DNA of 64,000 bases from Cellulophaga sp. L1A9. GTDB taxonomy: Bacteria; Bacteroidota; Bacteroidia; Flavobacteriales; Flavobacteriaceae. A program made the translations under genes and the position numbers. Every line of letters starts with the position of its first letter. Positions within the stretch are counted from its first letter, which is position 1. This document shows positions 35,105 to 44,953 of this stretch, piece after piece. Location: NCBI RefSeq assembly GCF_009797025.1, contig NZ_CP047027.1, forward strand, positions 1,364,001 to 1,428,000, in the 5' to 3' direction. The notes below the pieces were generated by a model. It was not told the origin of the DNA, ran no database searches, and saw nothing but the letters and a program-made list of their open reading frames with translations.

Positions 35105-35599
35105 TTACAAATTAAATGTAGCTCCAAAACTAAATACAAATTGATTGTTTAATTCTTCTGCTGCACTTAAATCATCTGTTTTATACTTTGCAAAAGGAAC
35201 TGACGCTTCAGCAAATAAACCAAAACCATCACTAAAGAAATAACGCGTTCCTAAATGGCCACCAAAATTCTTTAATCCTAAATTTAAACCAGGATAAATA
35301 TCAATATTATCTGGCAATTGCATTACACTACCAAGGTTGGCATTAAATCTAGCTTTTAAGTCAAATCTATCTCCAAAATCTGCATCGATAACATCATCTA
35401 CACCTAATACATATCCTGCTGTAGCTCCAATAGAGAAATTTTCTCCCATTCCGTAGTCATAAGTTACCCCTATCCCGGTTCCATTATCCTGGAAATTAGC
35501 TCCTATTTGAAATTTTGCATCGTCTTTACCACTATAGGCTTGAGCATTTGCAAAAGAAACCCCTAAAATCATTGTTAAAGCAACTAATACTTTTTTCAT
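35105..35599 (-). CDS. Small outer-membrane beta-barrel protein
   Basis: 164 residues with a signal peptide (MKKVLVALTMILGVSFANAQ). Alternating strands such as FQIGANFQDNGTGIGVTYDY, FSIGATAGYVLGVDD and LNLGLKNFGGHLGTRYFF end in FVFSFGATFNL with the C-terminal phenylalanine pattern of barrel proteins. This is an OmpX/OmpW-sized eight-strand barrel of unknown function. Confidence 0.8.
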   Translation of the reverse strand: MKKVLVALTMILGVSFANAQAYSGKDDAKFQIGANFQDNGTGIGVTYDYGMGENFSIGATAGYVLGVDDVIDADFGDRFDLKARFNANLGSVMQLPDNIDIYPGLNLGLKNFGGHLGTRYFFSDGFGLFAEASVPFAKYKTDDLSAAEELNNQFVFSFGATFNL

Positions 35600-35656
35600 T
35601 TTATTATTTTTTAATTGTTTGTGTACTATTTTTTAAGAGGGCAAATATATCTATTC

Positions 35657-36526
35657 TTATTTGATTGCCCTATCCATATACGTATTTGTTCGACGTATAG
35701 CCTTTTCGTTTTTCCCATCAATCCATTTTTGACCATAAAGTTTTCGCATTATATTATCATAATACCTCATAATAAGAATATTATAAGCTGCTTTCCCTAA
35801 GTTCTTGGGGGTTCGTGCAATAGCACGTAAGCTCATAGAAAAACCAGGAGTAATATATTTCATGTAGTGCCAATACCCTTCCGGCATATACAATACCTCC
35901 CCATGTTCTAGATAGGTTTTATATCCTGTAGCATTTTTCAATGCTGGCCATTTCTCGTAATCGGGATTAGAAAAGTCTATACTCTCGTGTGTAATGAGAG
36001 AATGTGGTATTTTATATAAATGTTTGTTTTGAGATTGATCAAAAAGTATAATTTCTTTTCGCCCTTCAAAATGAAAATGAAAAATGTTTGCCAAATCAAT
36101 ATCATAATGCATGAAGGTGTACGAATCCCTACCTCCGAAGAATAACATTGGCAAGTCCTTTAATAATTTTAAACCAAAATCAGGAAAGGTATAATCCTTC
36201 TGAAGCTCAGGAACTTCTTTTAGAATATTCCACAAAAAGATTCTAAATTTAGTAGGCTCCTTTTTAAGCAAATCAATATAATCTGCCATTTTCATTTTAG
36301 CGTGTGGCTCATTGAAACCATCCTCATGGCTCACGGGGCGATTATCATAAAGAGGCACTGTTTTATCTCCAGCAACCGCTTTCATATACTCTAAATTCCA
36401 TTTTGTATACGCAGGCCAATCCTCAATAAACCTTTCTATCACGACAGGTTTTTGAGGATTAAAGTAGTTTTTTACAAAATCAGCTTTTGTAATTTGACTT
36501 ACCCTTGGAATATCTATTAAATTCAA
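35657..36526 (-). CDS. JmjC-like cupin protein (cupin_8), possible 2-oxoglutarate/Fe(II) oxygenase
   Basis: 289 residues starting with TTG (MNLIDIPRVSQITKADF); no ATG is available near by. FNPQKPVVIERFIEDWPAY is the typical cupin_8 start. The metal-site candidates are H and D in FMHYDIDLANIF and a distal H in YMPEGYWHYMKY, in the HxD...H order of JmjC-type hydroxylases. Such proteins often hydroxylate ribosomal or other proteins. It stands alone between the barrel gene and bioB; no partner is evident. Confidence 0.82.
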   Translation of the reverse strand: MNLIDIPRVSQITKADFVKNYFNPQKPVVIERFIEDWPAYTKWNLEYMKAVAGDKTVPLYDNRPVSHEDGFNEPHAKMKMADYIDLLKKEPTKFRIFLWNILKEVPELQKDYTFPDFGLKLLKDLPMLFFGGRDSYTFMHYDIDLANIFHFHFEGRKEIILFDQSQNKHLYKIPHSLITHESIDFSNPDYEKWPALKNATGYKTYLEHGEVLYMPEGYWHYMKYITPGFSMSLRAIARTPKNLGKAAYNILIMRYYDNIMRKLYGQKWIDGKNEKAIRRTNTYMDRAIK

Positions 36527-36635
36527 TGATAATCAATTTTAAAATAGCTGTAAATTTAGAAACCTATGAATAAATCATTCATAAATTTCCATTTAAAGCC
36601 ACCTTATTGCTATAAAAATCTAGTTATACTAAGCC

Positions 36636-37727
36636 TTAAGACAATTTTGCCTTAGCCTTAGCTGTTTCGTTACGTTCAATAGTATGACCAGGTCTAGTCC
36701 ATTTTGGTTTTTCACCTAAGGTTTGAAACTCAGAATCTTGAGCTTCTACTGTTTTAGGCTGAGAAACTTTAGTAAATGGTTTCTGAGGGTTTAAACCTAA
36801 AAGTTTAAACATTTCCATATCATCGTTTACATCAGGATTTGGAGTCGTCAATAATTTATCACCAGCAAAAATTGAATTTGCTCCAGCGAAAAAACACATT
36901 GCTTGGCCTTCTCTGCTCATTTCTGTTCTTCCTGCAGATAAACGCACTTGTGTTTCTGGCATAACAATTCTTGTTGTCGCTACCATTCTAAGCATATCCC
37001 AAATTGCTATTGGCTCTATATCTTCCATTGGCGTACCTTCTACAGCAACTAATGCATTGATAGGCGTAGATTCTGGTTGCGGATTAAGTGATGCTAAAGC
37101 AACTAACATCCCTGCTCTATCCTCTAACTTCTCACCCATACCGATGATACCACCACTACAAACGGTAACATTCGTTTTACGCACATTACTAATCGTATCT
37201 AAACGATCTTCAAATGCTCTTGTAGAAATAACATCTTTATAATAATCTTCTGAAGTATCTAAATTATGATTGTAAGCATATAAGCCCGCTTCTGCTAAAC
37301 GTTTTGCTTGGTTTTCAGTAATCATACCCAAAGTACAACAAACCTCCATATCTAGCTTATTAATAGTTCTCACCATTTCTAAAACTTGATCAAATTCTGG
37401 TCCGTCTTTTACATTACGCCATGCAGCTCCCATACATACTCTTGAACTTCCTGAAGCTTTTGCTCTTAACGCTTGTGCTTTTACATGAGGAACAGTCATT
37501 AAATCATTCCCTTCTAGACCTGTATGGTATCTTGCCGCTTGCGGACAGTATCCACAATCTTCTGGGCAACCTCCTGTTTTTATAGATAGCAAAGTAGATA
37601 CTTGAACCGTATTTGGGTCATGATTTTCTCTGTGTATTGTAGCAGCATCATACAACAATTCCATCATTGGTTTGTTATAGATCTCAAGTATTTCCTCTTT
37701 TGTCCAGTTGTATCTTTTCTCGCTCAT
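36636..37727 (-). CDS. bioB: Biotin synthase
   Basis: 363 residues from the ATG at 37725-37727 (MSEKRYNWTKEEILEIYNKP); a TTG eight codons earlier is less likely. The radical-SAM cluster CPEDCGYC has cysteines at 54, 58 and 61. YNHNLDTSEDYYKDVISTR and TVCSGGIIGMGE, then NALVAVEGTPMED and the C-terminal RLSAGRTEMS, are standard BioB. It inserts sulfur into dethiobiotin. It is transcribed alone from the promoter at 37749, on the same strand as the other bio genes of the window. Confidence 0.97.
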   Translation of the reverse strand: MSEKRYNWTKEEILEIYNKPMMELLYDAATIHRENHDPNTVQVSTLLSIKTGGCPEDCGYCPQAARYHTGLEGNDLMTVPHVKAQALRAKASGSSRVCMGAAWRNVKDGPEFDQVLEMVRTINKLDMEVCCTLGMITENQAKRLAEAGLYAYNHNLDTSEDYYKDVISTRAFEDRLDTISNVRKTNVTVCSGGIIGMGEKLEDRAGMLVALASLNPQPESTPINALVAVEGTPMEDIEPIAIWDMLRMVATTRIVMPETQVRLSAGRTEMSREGQAMCFFAGANSIFAGDKLLTTPNPDVNDDMEMFKLLGLNPQKPFTKVSQPKTVEAQDSEFQTLGEKPKWTRPGHTIERNETAKAKAKLS

Positions 37728-37748
37728 GTAGCTCGTTTTATCAATTGC

Positions 37749-37780
37749 CAAAAATAGCCTATTTGTAATTCAAATCCCAA
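37749..37780 (-). promoter_or_regulatory. Promoter of bioB
   Basis: On the minus strand TTG (37778-37780), a 21-base spacer, then TATTTTTG (37749-37756). It lies 22 bases before the bioB ATG and downstream of the flotillin terminator. I saw no clear BirA-type operator. Confidence 0.5.
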
Positions 37781-37800
37781 TAAAGAAATTCATGTTTATT

Positions 37801-37840
37801 AAAAAAGTCCCACTGAAATTAGTTTCAGCAGGACTTTTTT
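37801..37840 (-). terminator. Terminator of the NfeD-flotillin operon
   Basis: AAAAAAGTCC-xx-CTGAAA pairs with TTTCAG-xx-GGACTTTTTT, 21 bases after the flotillin stop at 37861. Confidence 0.88.
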
Positions 37841-37860
37841 ATAAGGTTTATTTTTAGTGT

Positions 37861-39303
37861 TTATGCTTCAGAATCATCCTTTTTAGGTGCTGAACTATCG
37901 CTAGCTACCTCTTTAACTTCTTCTGCAGGCATATCTTTACCTTTTAAATATTCTGGCAATTGCATTCCTGCCATGTTAAACATTTCTTGTAAAGGCGGAA
38001 CTGACTTGTACATTCCTGAGATAAAATTAGCTGTAGAACCTTTTCCATCCGCAGATTTTGCACCAGAATCCCAAACAGTAATTTTATCAATTTTTATATT
38101 CTTAATAGCTTCTGCTTGCGTTTTAACTAATTCTGGAAGTTTATCTGCAACCAATAACAACACAGCATCTTTTGGATTATTACCCGCTGCTTTCACTATC
38201 TGATCAAGACCTTGCGCTTGCTTGGTTAAAATTTCTAATAAACCTTGTGCTTCTGCTTGTGCCTTAAATAAAATTGCATCTGCTTCCCCTTTTGCTATAC
38301 GTCTTGTACGCTCTGCATTAGCTTCCGCATCAATCTCAACTTTTTTCTTATCAATTTCTGCAGGAACAACAATATCTGCCATTTGAGAACTACGAACACG
38401 TTCTGCCCTTGCCAATTCTGCTAATTGTTCTGCCGCATACGATTCTTCCAATGCTTTTGCCGTTTGCACTTTTTCTGAAGCGATTGCTGTACGCTCTGCT
38501 TCTGCCTCTCTTTGACGACGTAATGAATCTGAATTTGCAACATTAATTTTCGCAATGTTTTCTCCTTCAACCGCCTGTGCATTTGCTGCCGCAACCTGAG
38601 TACGTTCATCCTGTACGGCATTAGCCTCTCCAATAGAACCATCTCTGTTTTTCTCTGCTACCGATTTACGTGCCGCATTTATTGCATGTGCCGCTGCCTC
38701 TTTACCTAAAGCTTCAATATATCCAGATTCATCAACAATATCTGTAATGTTTACGTTGATTAACTTTAGCCCCACTTTCTTTAGCTCTGATTCTACACTC
38801 TGAGAAATATTCGTTAAAAATTTATCCCTATCCGAGTTAATTTCTTCAATATCCATTGATGCTACGACCAAACGCAACTGTCCAAAAATAATTTCTTGTG
38901 CCAATTCCTGAATTTCGTTTTGCCCTAAACCAAGCAAACGTTCTGCTGCATTTTGCATTACACCCGGCTCTGTTGATACCCCTATTGTAAATCTAGAAGG
39001 CACATTTACACGAATGTTCTGCTTACTCAACGCATTTACCAAGTTAACCTCTATAGAAATAGGGGTTAAATCTAAAAATTGATAGTCTTGAACTACTGGC
39101 CAAATAAAAGCCGCTCCACCATGAATACAGCGTGCAGAATTACCACCACCCACTTTACCATACACTACAAGGATACGATCTGAAGGACAACGTTTATACC
39201 TCCTGATAAAGGAAATAATAATGATAAAAAAGAATAAAATTACAAAACCAATGGTCAGCAAAGTAGCGGAACCTCCGCCTAATTGTAAGGGTAATAATAG
39301 CAT
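37861..39303 (-). CDS. Flotillin-like SPFH-domain membrane protein
   Basis: 480 residues. An N-terminal membrane segment (about 10-30) is followed by an SPFH/Band-7 domain (about 45-210, with DRILVVYGKVGGGNSARCIH and VNVNITDIVDESGYIEALGK). A long alanine/glutamate-rich coiled coil (about 215-400; AERVRSSQMADIVVPAEIDK, EANAERTRRIAKGEADAIL) comes next. The C-terminus is acidic and charged. This matches flotillin/YqiK proteins, which form membrane microdomain scaffolds. It follows an NfeD-like gene by 6 bases, the conserved pairing. Confidence 0.93.
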   Translation of the reverse strand: MLLLPLQLGGGSATLLTIGFVILFFFIIIISFIRRYKRCPSDRILVVYGKVGGGNSARCIHGGAAFIWPVVQDYQFLDLTPISIEVNLVNALSKQNIRVNVPSRFTIGVSTEPGVMQNAAERLLGLGQNEIQELAQEIIFGQLRLVVASMDIEEINSDRDKFLTNISQSVESELKKVGLKLINVNITDIVDESGYIEALGKEAAAHAINAARKSVAEKNRDGSIGEANAVQDERTQVAAANAQAVEGENIAKINVANSDSLRRQREAEAERTAIASEKVQTAKALEESYAAEQLAELARAERVRSSQMADIVVPAEIDKKKVEIDAEANAERTRRIAKGEADAILFKAQAEAQGLLEILTKQAQGLDQIVKAAGNNPKDAVLLLVADKLPELVKTQAEAIKNIKIDKITVWDSGAKSADGKGSTANFISGMYKSVPPLQEMFNMAGMQLPEYLKGKDMPAEEVKEVASDSSAPKKDDSEA

Positions 39304-39309
39304 ATTTGG

Positions 39310-39888
39310 TTATTTATTTAAAAGTTCAACAATTAATATTCCGTTATCAGTAATCGTTTTTACACGCACGACATTGCCTTGATGTAAATCTGAGTGTTCT
39401 TCCGTTAAGGCTTCTAATTCACGTAATGTGCCCTGAACATTAATACTGACTTTACCTATAAAAGAGCGATTTGCACCAACCGTTAGATACACTTCCCCTA
39501 CTTGATTAATCGCATTATTAAGATTTAAAGTACCGCTACTTTGTAATTTTGCCAAGTAATAAAACAAGGAAGCCATTGCTAACATCATCAATAGGCCGCA
39601 TACAATTGAAATAAGAACGACCATAAATCTTGGCAAATCTCCGCTCAAAGCTGCTATTCCAGACCATCCGAAAATAGTAAAGAATCCCATTAAGTTTTTG
39701 AAAGATAAAAACTGAAAGTCTATTCCGGTATCACCATCTATTTCTGTATCAACATCTCCTCCAATACCATCGGAGTCCCCACCTACTACAGTTAAAATCA
39801 ATAGTACTAGAAATATTGTTGATGAAATACCTGCTACCAGCCAATAAATTTTTTCAAATAAATCGAGCGCTTCAAACCATTGTTCCAT
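39310..39888 (-). CDS. NfeD-like membrane protein (flotillin partner)
   Basis: 192 residues, ATG start. One membrane segment lies at 14-35, an acidic loop (DSDGIGGDVDTEIDGDTGID) follows, then two segments at 66-80 and 90-112. The C-terminal OB-like domain holds VGEVYLTVGANRSFIGKVSI and VVRVKTITDNGILIVELL. This is the short NfeD/YqiJ type that works with flotillins. The pair forms a two-gene operon placed between the ketoacyl synthase and bioB. Confidence 0.85.
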   Translation of the reverse strand: MEQWFEALDLFEKIYWLVAGISSTIFLVLLILTVVGGDSDGIGGDVDTEIDGDTGIDFQFLSFKNLMGFFTIFGWSGIAALSGDLPRFMVVLISIVCGLLMMLAMASLFYYLAKLQSSGTLNLNNAINQVGEVYLTVGANRSFIGKVSINVQGTLRELEALTEEHSDLHQGNVVRVKTITDNGILIVELLNK

Positions 39889-39906
39889 ACTTTCTAATTT
39901 AGTTGA

Positions 39907-41109
39907 TTATTCTACTCTTTTAAGTAAGATACTCACCGCATTCCCTCCAAAGCCAACAGCATTTACGACTACTCTTGCTATTTTTTTGGGAACGGAATCA
40001 TACGTTACGTAAGGAACTTTAATTGCTTTTTGATGTTGCATCATTAGTAGTGCTAATTCTAAACTCAACATGCCCGAAGCTCCGAACGTATGACCTATCT
40101 TCCACTTATTAGTAGTTAAGAACGGAACTTTGTTACAAAATATTTTCTCAATTGCTTTTATTTCTGAAGAATCACCTTTAATAGTTCCTGGCGCATGAAG
40201 TACAATCACATCTACCTCATCAGAATTTAATTCTCCTAAAGCCATTTTCATAGAACGTTGAAAACAAACAGCATCTGTAGAAATAGAAATATTATGTTCT
40301 AAGACCTCTGTTGCATAGCCAATACCTTCTATAATTGCTAAAGCATTTTCAGGAACTCCTTGTTCTAAACAAACCACAGAAGCACCTTCACCCAAAACCA
40401 TAGTATTTTGCGTTTTCTCTAAGTTAAAAGCTTGGCAAGGGTAGCTTTTCCCGGGTTCAGCTGCCACGTTTTTACTTTGCTCTGAAGCAGGGGTATCTCT
40501 AGCATAAATTTTCAGTGCTCTAATTTGAGCGATAGTAAATGGGGTTAATGGCGCTTCACTACCACCTACCATAAACTTATCTACCATACCACTTTTTATC
40601 CAAGCATACCCATTTAATAACGCATGCAGCGCTGTGGAACAAGTTATAGAGTGTGATATTTCTGGACCCTGTGTTTGCAAATCGTGTGCTATCCAAGAAG
40701 AAATATTCCCCAAGGTTGTTGTAGGAGACGCTAATGTAGAAGACGTCTTGTTTTTGAGATATTCCTCGTGGTATTTTTCAAAAAGTGATGTTGCACCTCT
40801 TGAGGAACCTATATTTACCCCAAAATTAGCATCTTTTGACCATCCTGCCGCTTTCATTGCTTCTCGGGAAGCAAACAAAGCAAACAATACACTATCATCT
40901 AAATTCTTATATTTACTATCCGATTTTTTTAATGTCAATATTTCATCCTTCGCCTGTGCACTAAGCGTACCAACCCAAGTATCAATCTCATCAAAACTTA
41001 ATTTAGAGAGCGCCGTATCATCACTTAGATACTGCTCCCAAACTTCTTTTTGCGAAATTCCTAATGGAGAAATCGAGGCTATTGCGGTAATAGATATTGG
41101 TGAATTCAA
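39907..41109 (-). CDS. Beta-ketoacyl synthase family protein in the biotin cluster
   Basis: 400 residues. The start is a TTG at 41107-41109 (MNSPISITAIASISPLGIS). Thiolase-fold catalytic residues are Cys in SITCSTALHALL, His in VIVLHAPGTIKGDSSE and His in KIGHTFGASGMLSLEL, so the C-H-H triad is intact. The N-terminal half is divergent from FabF, being closer to the ketosynthases that occur near biotin or pigment genes. The gene follows bioA by 12 bases, so the pair is probably co-transcribed. It may act in making the pimeloyl precursor of biotin; this is inference from the neighbour. Confidence 0.85.
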   Translation of the reverse strand: MNSPISITAIASISPLGISQKEVWEQYLSDDTALSKLSFDEIDTWVGTLSAQAKDEILTLKKSDSKYKNLDDSVLFALFASREAMKAAGWSKDANFGVNIGSSRGATSLFEKYHEEYLKNKTSSTLASPTTTLGNISSWIAHDLQTQGPEISHSITCSTALHALLNGYAWIKSGMVDKFMVGGSEAPLTPFTIAQIRALKIYARDTPASEQSKNVAAEPGKSYPCQAFNLEKTQNTMVLGEGASVVCLEQGVPENALAIIEGIGYATEVLEHNISISTDAVCFQRSMKMALGELNSDEVDVIVLHAPGTIKGDSSEIKAIEKIFCNKVPFLTTNKWKIGHTFGASGMLSLELALLMMQHQKAIKVPYVTYDSVPKKIARVVVNAVGFGGNAVSILLKRVE

Positions 41110-41121
41110 ATTATTTTCTTT

Positions 41122-42390
41122 CTAAATTAATTCTAAAACTGCTTTTATACTATCGTAAATTTTTCGCAGCTGCTCATCAGTGATAACATAAGGTGCAGAA
41201 ATATAAATAGTACTTCCTAAGGGACGTAAAAATACACCTTGACTCATGAAATGATTCATCAACTTATCACGCAAATCCCCATAGCGTTCCATCTCAATAG
41301 CCAAATCAAGTGCATAAATAGTTCCGGTTTGCCTTGTCCGTGCTACTTTAGGATGACTTTTTATTTCTAAATCGAAATTTTTATGTGCTGCGATTACGCG
41401 CTGAATATTCTCTTGCATTTCATTAGAAGTAAGCAATGCTATTCCCGCTAATGCTGCTGCACATGCTAATGGATTTGCAGTATATGTATGCCCATGAAAC
41501 AAGCCTTTTGACATATCTGCACTATAAAAAGCATCATATACTTGCTGCGTACAACTTGTCGCTGCCATAGGAACCATACCTGCGGTTAATGCTTTAGACA
41601 TACAGATTACGTCTGGTTTTACAGCTAGATGATCTGAAGCAAAATATTTTCCAGTTTTTCCAAATCCCGTCATCACCTCATCGGCAACGGTAATCACACC
41701 ATACTTCTTCAATAGCGTTATTATTTTTTCTAAACCTTCTGGATCGTGCATCTGCATTGCAGCTGCCCCCTGTATTAGTGGCTCGTAGATAAACCCTGCA
41801 ATATCATTTTTTTGCAGGCGCTTTTCTAATTTCTCTAAAACTTCCGCAATATTTTCTTTTGTTGGCGTTGCTACACGCTCTACAGCAATAAAAAAATCTG
41901 CAAAAGGACCGTTATAAACCGACAGGCCAGAAACAGACATTGCCCCAAAGGTATCTCCATGAAAAGCATTGTCGAAAGCCAATAAAACAGTCCGCTTATC
42001 CCCCTTGTTAAAGTGATATTGCAAGGCCATTTTTATTCCAATTTCGGTAGCTGTAGAACCGTTGTCTGAGAAAAATATTTTTTCTTGATTTGGAGGTAAT
42101 ATTTTTATGAGCTCTTCAGATAGTTTTACTGCAGGCTCATGGGTAAAACCACTAAAAACTACCTGATCTAGTTGTTGCATTTGCGCGTATACGCGTTCTA
42201 TGATAAAATCATTGCAATGACCGTAAGCACTTGTATACCAAGATGAAATTCCATCAATATATTCCTTACCATCTTCATCTGTTAAAATACATCCTTTTGC
42301 TTTTGCAATAGCCAACATGGTAGGATGCAACTTATGTTGGGTTAATGGATGCCAAATGTGTTTTTTATCTCTGTCTGAAAGTTTTTCCAA
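41122..42390 (-). CDS. bioA: Adenosylmethionine-8-amino-7-oxononanoate aminotransferase
   Basis: 422 residues with a TTG start (MEKLSDRDKKHIWHPLTQHK). Conserved blocks are YIDGISSWYTSAYGHC, SDNGSTATEIGIKMALQYHF, FHGDTFGAMSVSG, VADEVMTGFGKTGKYF, the PLP lysine in ICMSKALTAGMVPMA, and GHTYTANPLACAAALA. It converts KAPA to DAPA using SAM as amino donor. It begins the bioA-ketoacyl synthase unit; upstream is the divergent glycosyltransferase. Confidence 0.96.
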   Translation of the reverse strand: MEKLSDRDKKHIWHPLTQHKLHPTMLAIAKAKGCILTDEDGKEYIDGISSWYTSAYGHCNDFIIERVYAQMQQLDQVVFSGFTHEPAVKLSEELIKILPPNQEKIFFSDNGSTATEIGIKMALQYHFNKGDKRTVLLAFDNAFHGDTFGAMSVSGLSVYNGPFADFFIAVERVATPTKENIAEVLEKLEKRLQKNDIAGFIYEPLIQGAAAMQMHDPEGLEKIITLLKKYGVITVADEVMTGFGKTGKYFASDHLAVKPDVICMSKALTAGMVPMAATSCTQQVYDAFYSADMSKGLFHGHTYTANPLACAAALAGIALLTSNEMQENIQRVIAAHKNFDLEIKSHPKVARTRQTGTIYALDLAIEMERYGDLRDKLMNHFMSQGVFLRPLGSTIYISAPYVITDEQLRKIYDSIKAVLELI

Positions 42391-42467
42391 TGTGAATAGA
42401 TTTAAGAGACCGTCTTTTTTATATCTTGCAAAGATGCTAATTAATAGCCAATAAACACAACCATTAC

Positions 42468-43955
42468 ATGCTTACAAAGCTCTTAAATCGTTTAAGTCCT
42501 GAAAATAACAATCTTAAAAATAAAAGTGTATTCTTTATTCTAATCATAGTATCCTTTTTAATCCGATTGCCATTTTTTTTCAGGGATTATATTGATCGTG
42601 ATGAGAGCACCTTTATTATCATGGGACAGTCGTGGGTTAATGGTCATTTACCCTATATGGAGCTTTGGGATTTAAAGCCTCCGCTTAATTTTTTGTTTTT
42701 TGCAGCCATCATTTATCCTTTCGGGAAAAGTATATTTTTAATTCGCCTTTTCGGTGCTATCATCGTGGCAATAACTTCTTTCTACACCTATAAAATAGCA
42801 CTTGAAGTAAGTACAAAAAAAGTTGCTTTTTGGTGTGCCATCTTCTGTATTTTCTTTCAAAGTTTATTTGGGAGTATGCAAGGTGTAATGTCTGAACATA
42901 TTTCAATTGTCTTCTTTATACCGGGACTATATCTTATCCTAAAACACAAAGAATGGTATTGGGTATTAGCCTCTGGGATATTCATGGGCTTAACGGCTAT
43001 GGTTAAATTAAATATGGCCTATCCTATTGCCTTAATTGGACTCTTTTACGTCTACACGTATTGGAAAAGTAAAGATTTTAAAGTAGGCATAAGAAATACG
43101 TTTTTATACGGTTTTGGAATTATCATGGTCATTGCATTAACGGTGCTCCCCTATTACTTAAATGGAAATATCACTTTATGGTGGAACTCTGTTATTGAAG
43201 CCCCAATGATGTATGCAAATTCTAAACGAAACGCCCTTCTTAGTTTTGCTCCACTATTACTTGTAATCCTACTCTTTTTATATTTGGCTCAACGAAAAAA
43301 AATATTTGATTTTAGCAATACAGCTATCCAATTATTATCCTTAGTAACTATAGCAGTGTATTTATCCTTTGTAAAAGGTGGTCGTTTAAATGGTCACTAT
43401 TTAATACAGCTATACCCTACACTATTAATCCTGGTAGGGATGGCCGTTAGCAAAATTCCTGTAGTCGTAAAGAAAATACATAAAGTGTTCATAGTACTGC
43501 TTCTTCTTATAATACCCATTGAAAGTTATGTGGAGTATTTCGCAATTATAAAAAACAAAATTGAAAAAGGCACTTTTTATAATGGCGAAGGCATTGAAGT
43601 TACCAATTATTTAAAAGAAAATAACATCGATTTTAACAACATATTATTTACAGAATACCATATTGGTTACTGGTTTTTAAATGCAAACCCACCCACTAAG
43701 GCAGCAACACACCCTAGTAATATATGTAGATCAGAATTATTCCCTTATTCAGAAAACCCTAGGAAAACTGTTTTTGAAGAGATCCAGTATATCCTAGAAA
43801 TTAAACAACCACAAATTATCGTAAAGAAAGAAGGGAGTCAACTTTTAGATAAAAGATTAATCGATGAAAATATTTACGTTAATGCCTATTTAGAAAAAAA
43901 GTACACACCCATTAAAACAATTGGTAAGGCCGTTCTTTACCAGCGTTTAAAGTAA
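42468..43955 (+). CDS. Membrane glycosyltransferase of the ArnT/PMT (GT39/GT83) type
   Basis: 495 residues with about ten membrane segments. The first periplasmic loop IRLPFFFRDYIDRDESTFII has the DE-type catalytic acidic pair, and LPYMELWDLKPPLNFLFFA is typical of the family. Such enzymes move sugars from polyprenyl phosphate donors to lipids or proteins at the periplasmic face. It lies on the opposite strand inside the biotin cluster, and its 3' end overlaps that of bioD by 9 bases, so it has no part in biotin synthesis. Confidence 0.87.
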   Translation: MLTKLLNRLSPENNNLKNKSVFFILIIVSFLIRLPFFFRDYIDRDESTFIIMGQSWVNGHLPYMELWDLKPPLNFLFFAAIIYPFGKSIFLIRLFGAIIVAITSFYTYKIALEVSTKKVAFWCAIFCIFFQSLFGSMQGVMSEHISIVFFIPGLYLILKHKEWYWVLASGIFMGLTAMVKLNMAYPIALIGLFYVYTYWKSKDFKVGIRNTFLYGFGIIMVIALTVLPYYLNGNITLWWNSVIEAPMMYANSKRNALLSFAPLLLVILLFLYLAQRKKIFDFSNTAIQLLSLVTIAVYLSFVKGGRLNGHYLIQLYPTLLILVGMAVSKIPVVVKKIHKVFIVLLLLIIPIESYVEYFAIIKNKIEKGTFYNGEGIEVTNYLKENNIDFNNILFTEYHIGYWFLNANPPTKAATHPSNICRSELFPYSENPRKTVFEEIQYILEIKQPQIIVKKEGSQLLDKRLIDENIYVNAYLEKKYTPIKTIGKAVLYQRLK

Positions 43956-44567
43956 TTCTAAAGCCGATTTAAACTGATCTGCATATTTTTTTATGGTTGC
44001 TTTATCAAAAACAGCCTCCTCATCAATTCTTCCAATACAAGGAACTTTTGTTTTCTTCAGTATAATTTCTTCAGTGGTTTTTTGTTCGTTTCCACTAAAT
44101 AAAATAACCACATCATACTTTCTTTCTTGCAACCATCCTACGGTTAATAATGTATGGTTTATACTTCCTAAATAATGCCTAGATACCACAACAACCTTAT
44201 AATTTGGCATGATAATATCTAAAATAGTATCCTCATCATTTATAGGAACCAATAATCCGCCTGCCCCTTCAATCACTAAATGATTCTCTGTTTCTGGTTC
44301 TTCTATTTTTTCTCTATCAATAACCACCCCATCTATCGCTGCTGCTGCATGTGGACTCATAGCTGTTTTTAAGGCATAGCTATTTTTATGAATTGTAGTC
44401 TTGGCATTAGAAATAATTGCTGCTATCTTGTGACTATCAGAATCCTCTAATTCTCCCGCTTGTATTGGTTTCCAATAATCGGCTTCAAGAGCTTCTACTA
44501 GAATAGCAGATGCTATCGTTTTACCTACTTCTGTTGAGATACCTGTAACAAATAATTGTTTTTTCAT
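43947..44567 (-). CDS. bioD: Dethiobiotin synthetase
   Basis: 206 residues. FVTGISTEVGKTIASAIL (the P-loop), WKPIQAG, SPHAAAAI and VIEGAGGLLVPI are the BioD signatures. The enzyme carboxylates and closes DAPA to dethiobiotin with ATP and CO2. The start overlaps the DUF2007 stop in an ATGA, making one bioF-DUF2007-bioD unit. Confidence 0.95.
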   Translation of the reverse strand: MKKQLFVTGISTEVGKTIASAILVEALEADYWKPIQAGELEDSDSHKIAAIISNAKTTIHKNSYALKTAMSPHAAAAIDGVVIDREKIEEPETENHLVIEGAGGLLVPINDEDTILDIIMPNYKVVVVSRHYLGSINHTLLTVGWLQERKYDVVILFSGNEQKTTEEIILKKTKVPCIGRIDEEAVFDKATIKKYADQFKSALELL

Positions 44568-44950
44568 AAATAAGGGTTTGTAATCATCTTACAATTTAGA
44601 CATTTGTATTTTCTTTTTTCAAAAAATGGGAAGAGTTTGTAAAAAATACTTTTTCGGGCATAATAGGTTTCAGATTTTTGAGCTTTACAATTGGGACAGG
44701 TAATAGGCAAACCATCATCTCCTATAGCGTACGCCCTAATACTATCATATATCTCTAAAGCGCGCTCTTTATCCTCCTGAAAAACTTGCACTTTTGCTCC
44801 TCCAATGGCATTACTAATCATAGGATCAGAATTTATCGTATTCTCATCCTTTACAAAAACAGTAATCCCTTCTGATTCTAATTTCGCCTTAAAAACTTGC
44901 AAATCGGAGGAATATTCAAATGTTGCTATCGTCACCCATTTATCTACCAT
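44564..44950 (-). CDS. DUF2007 protein with a zinc-ribbon tail
   Basis: 128 residues. The N-terminal DUF2007 domain (WVTIATFEYSSDLQVFKAKL, ESEGITVFVKDE) is a ferredoxin-like module. The C-terminus has two CxxC pairs, TCPNCKAQ and KCLNCKMI, about 35 residues apart, as in a zinc ribbon. It is embedded between bioF and bioD with 3-base spacing and a 4-base overlap, so it is co-translated with them. Its role in biotin synthesis, if any, is unknown. Confidence 0.85.
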   Translation of the reverse strand: MVDKWVTIATFEYSSDLQVFKAKLESEGITVFVKDENTINSDPMISNAIGGAKVQVFQEDKERALEIYDSIRAYAIGDDGLPITCPNCKAQKSETYYARKSIFYKLFPFFEKRKYKCLNCKMITNPYL

Positions 44951-44953
44951 GAT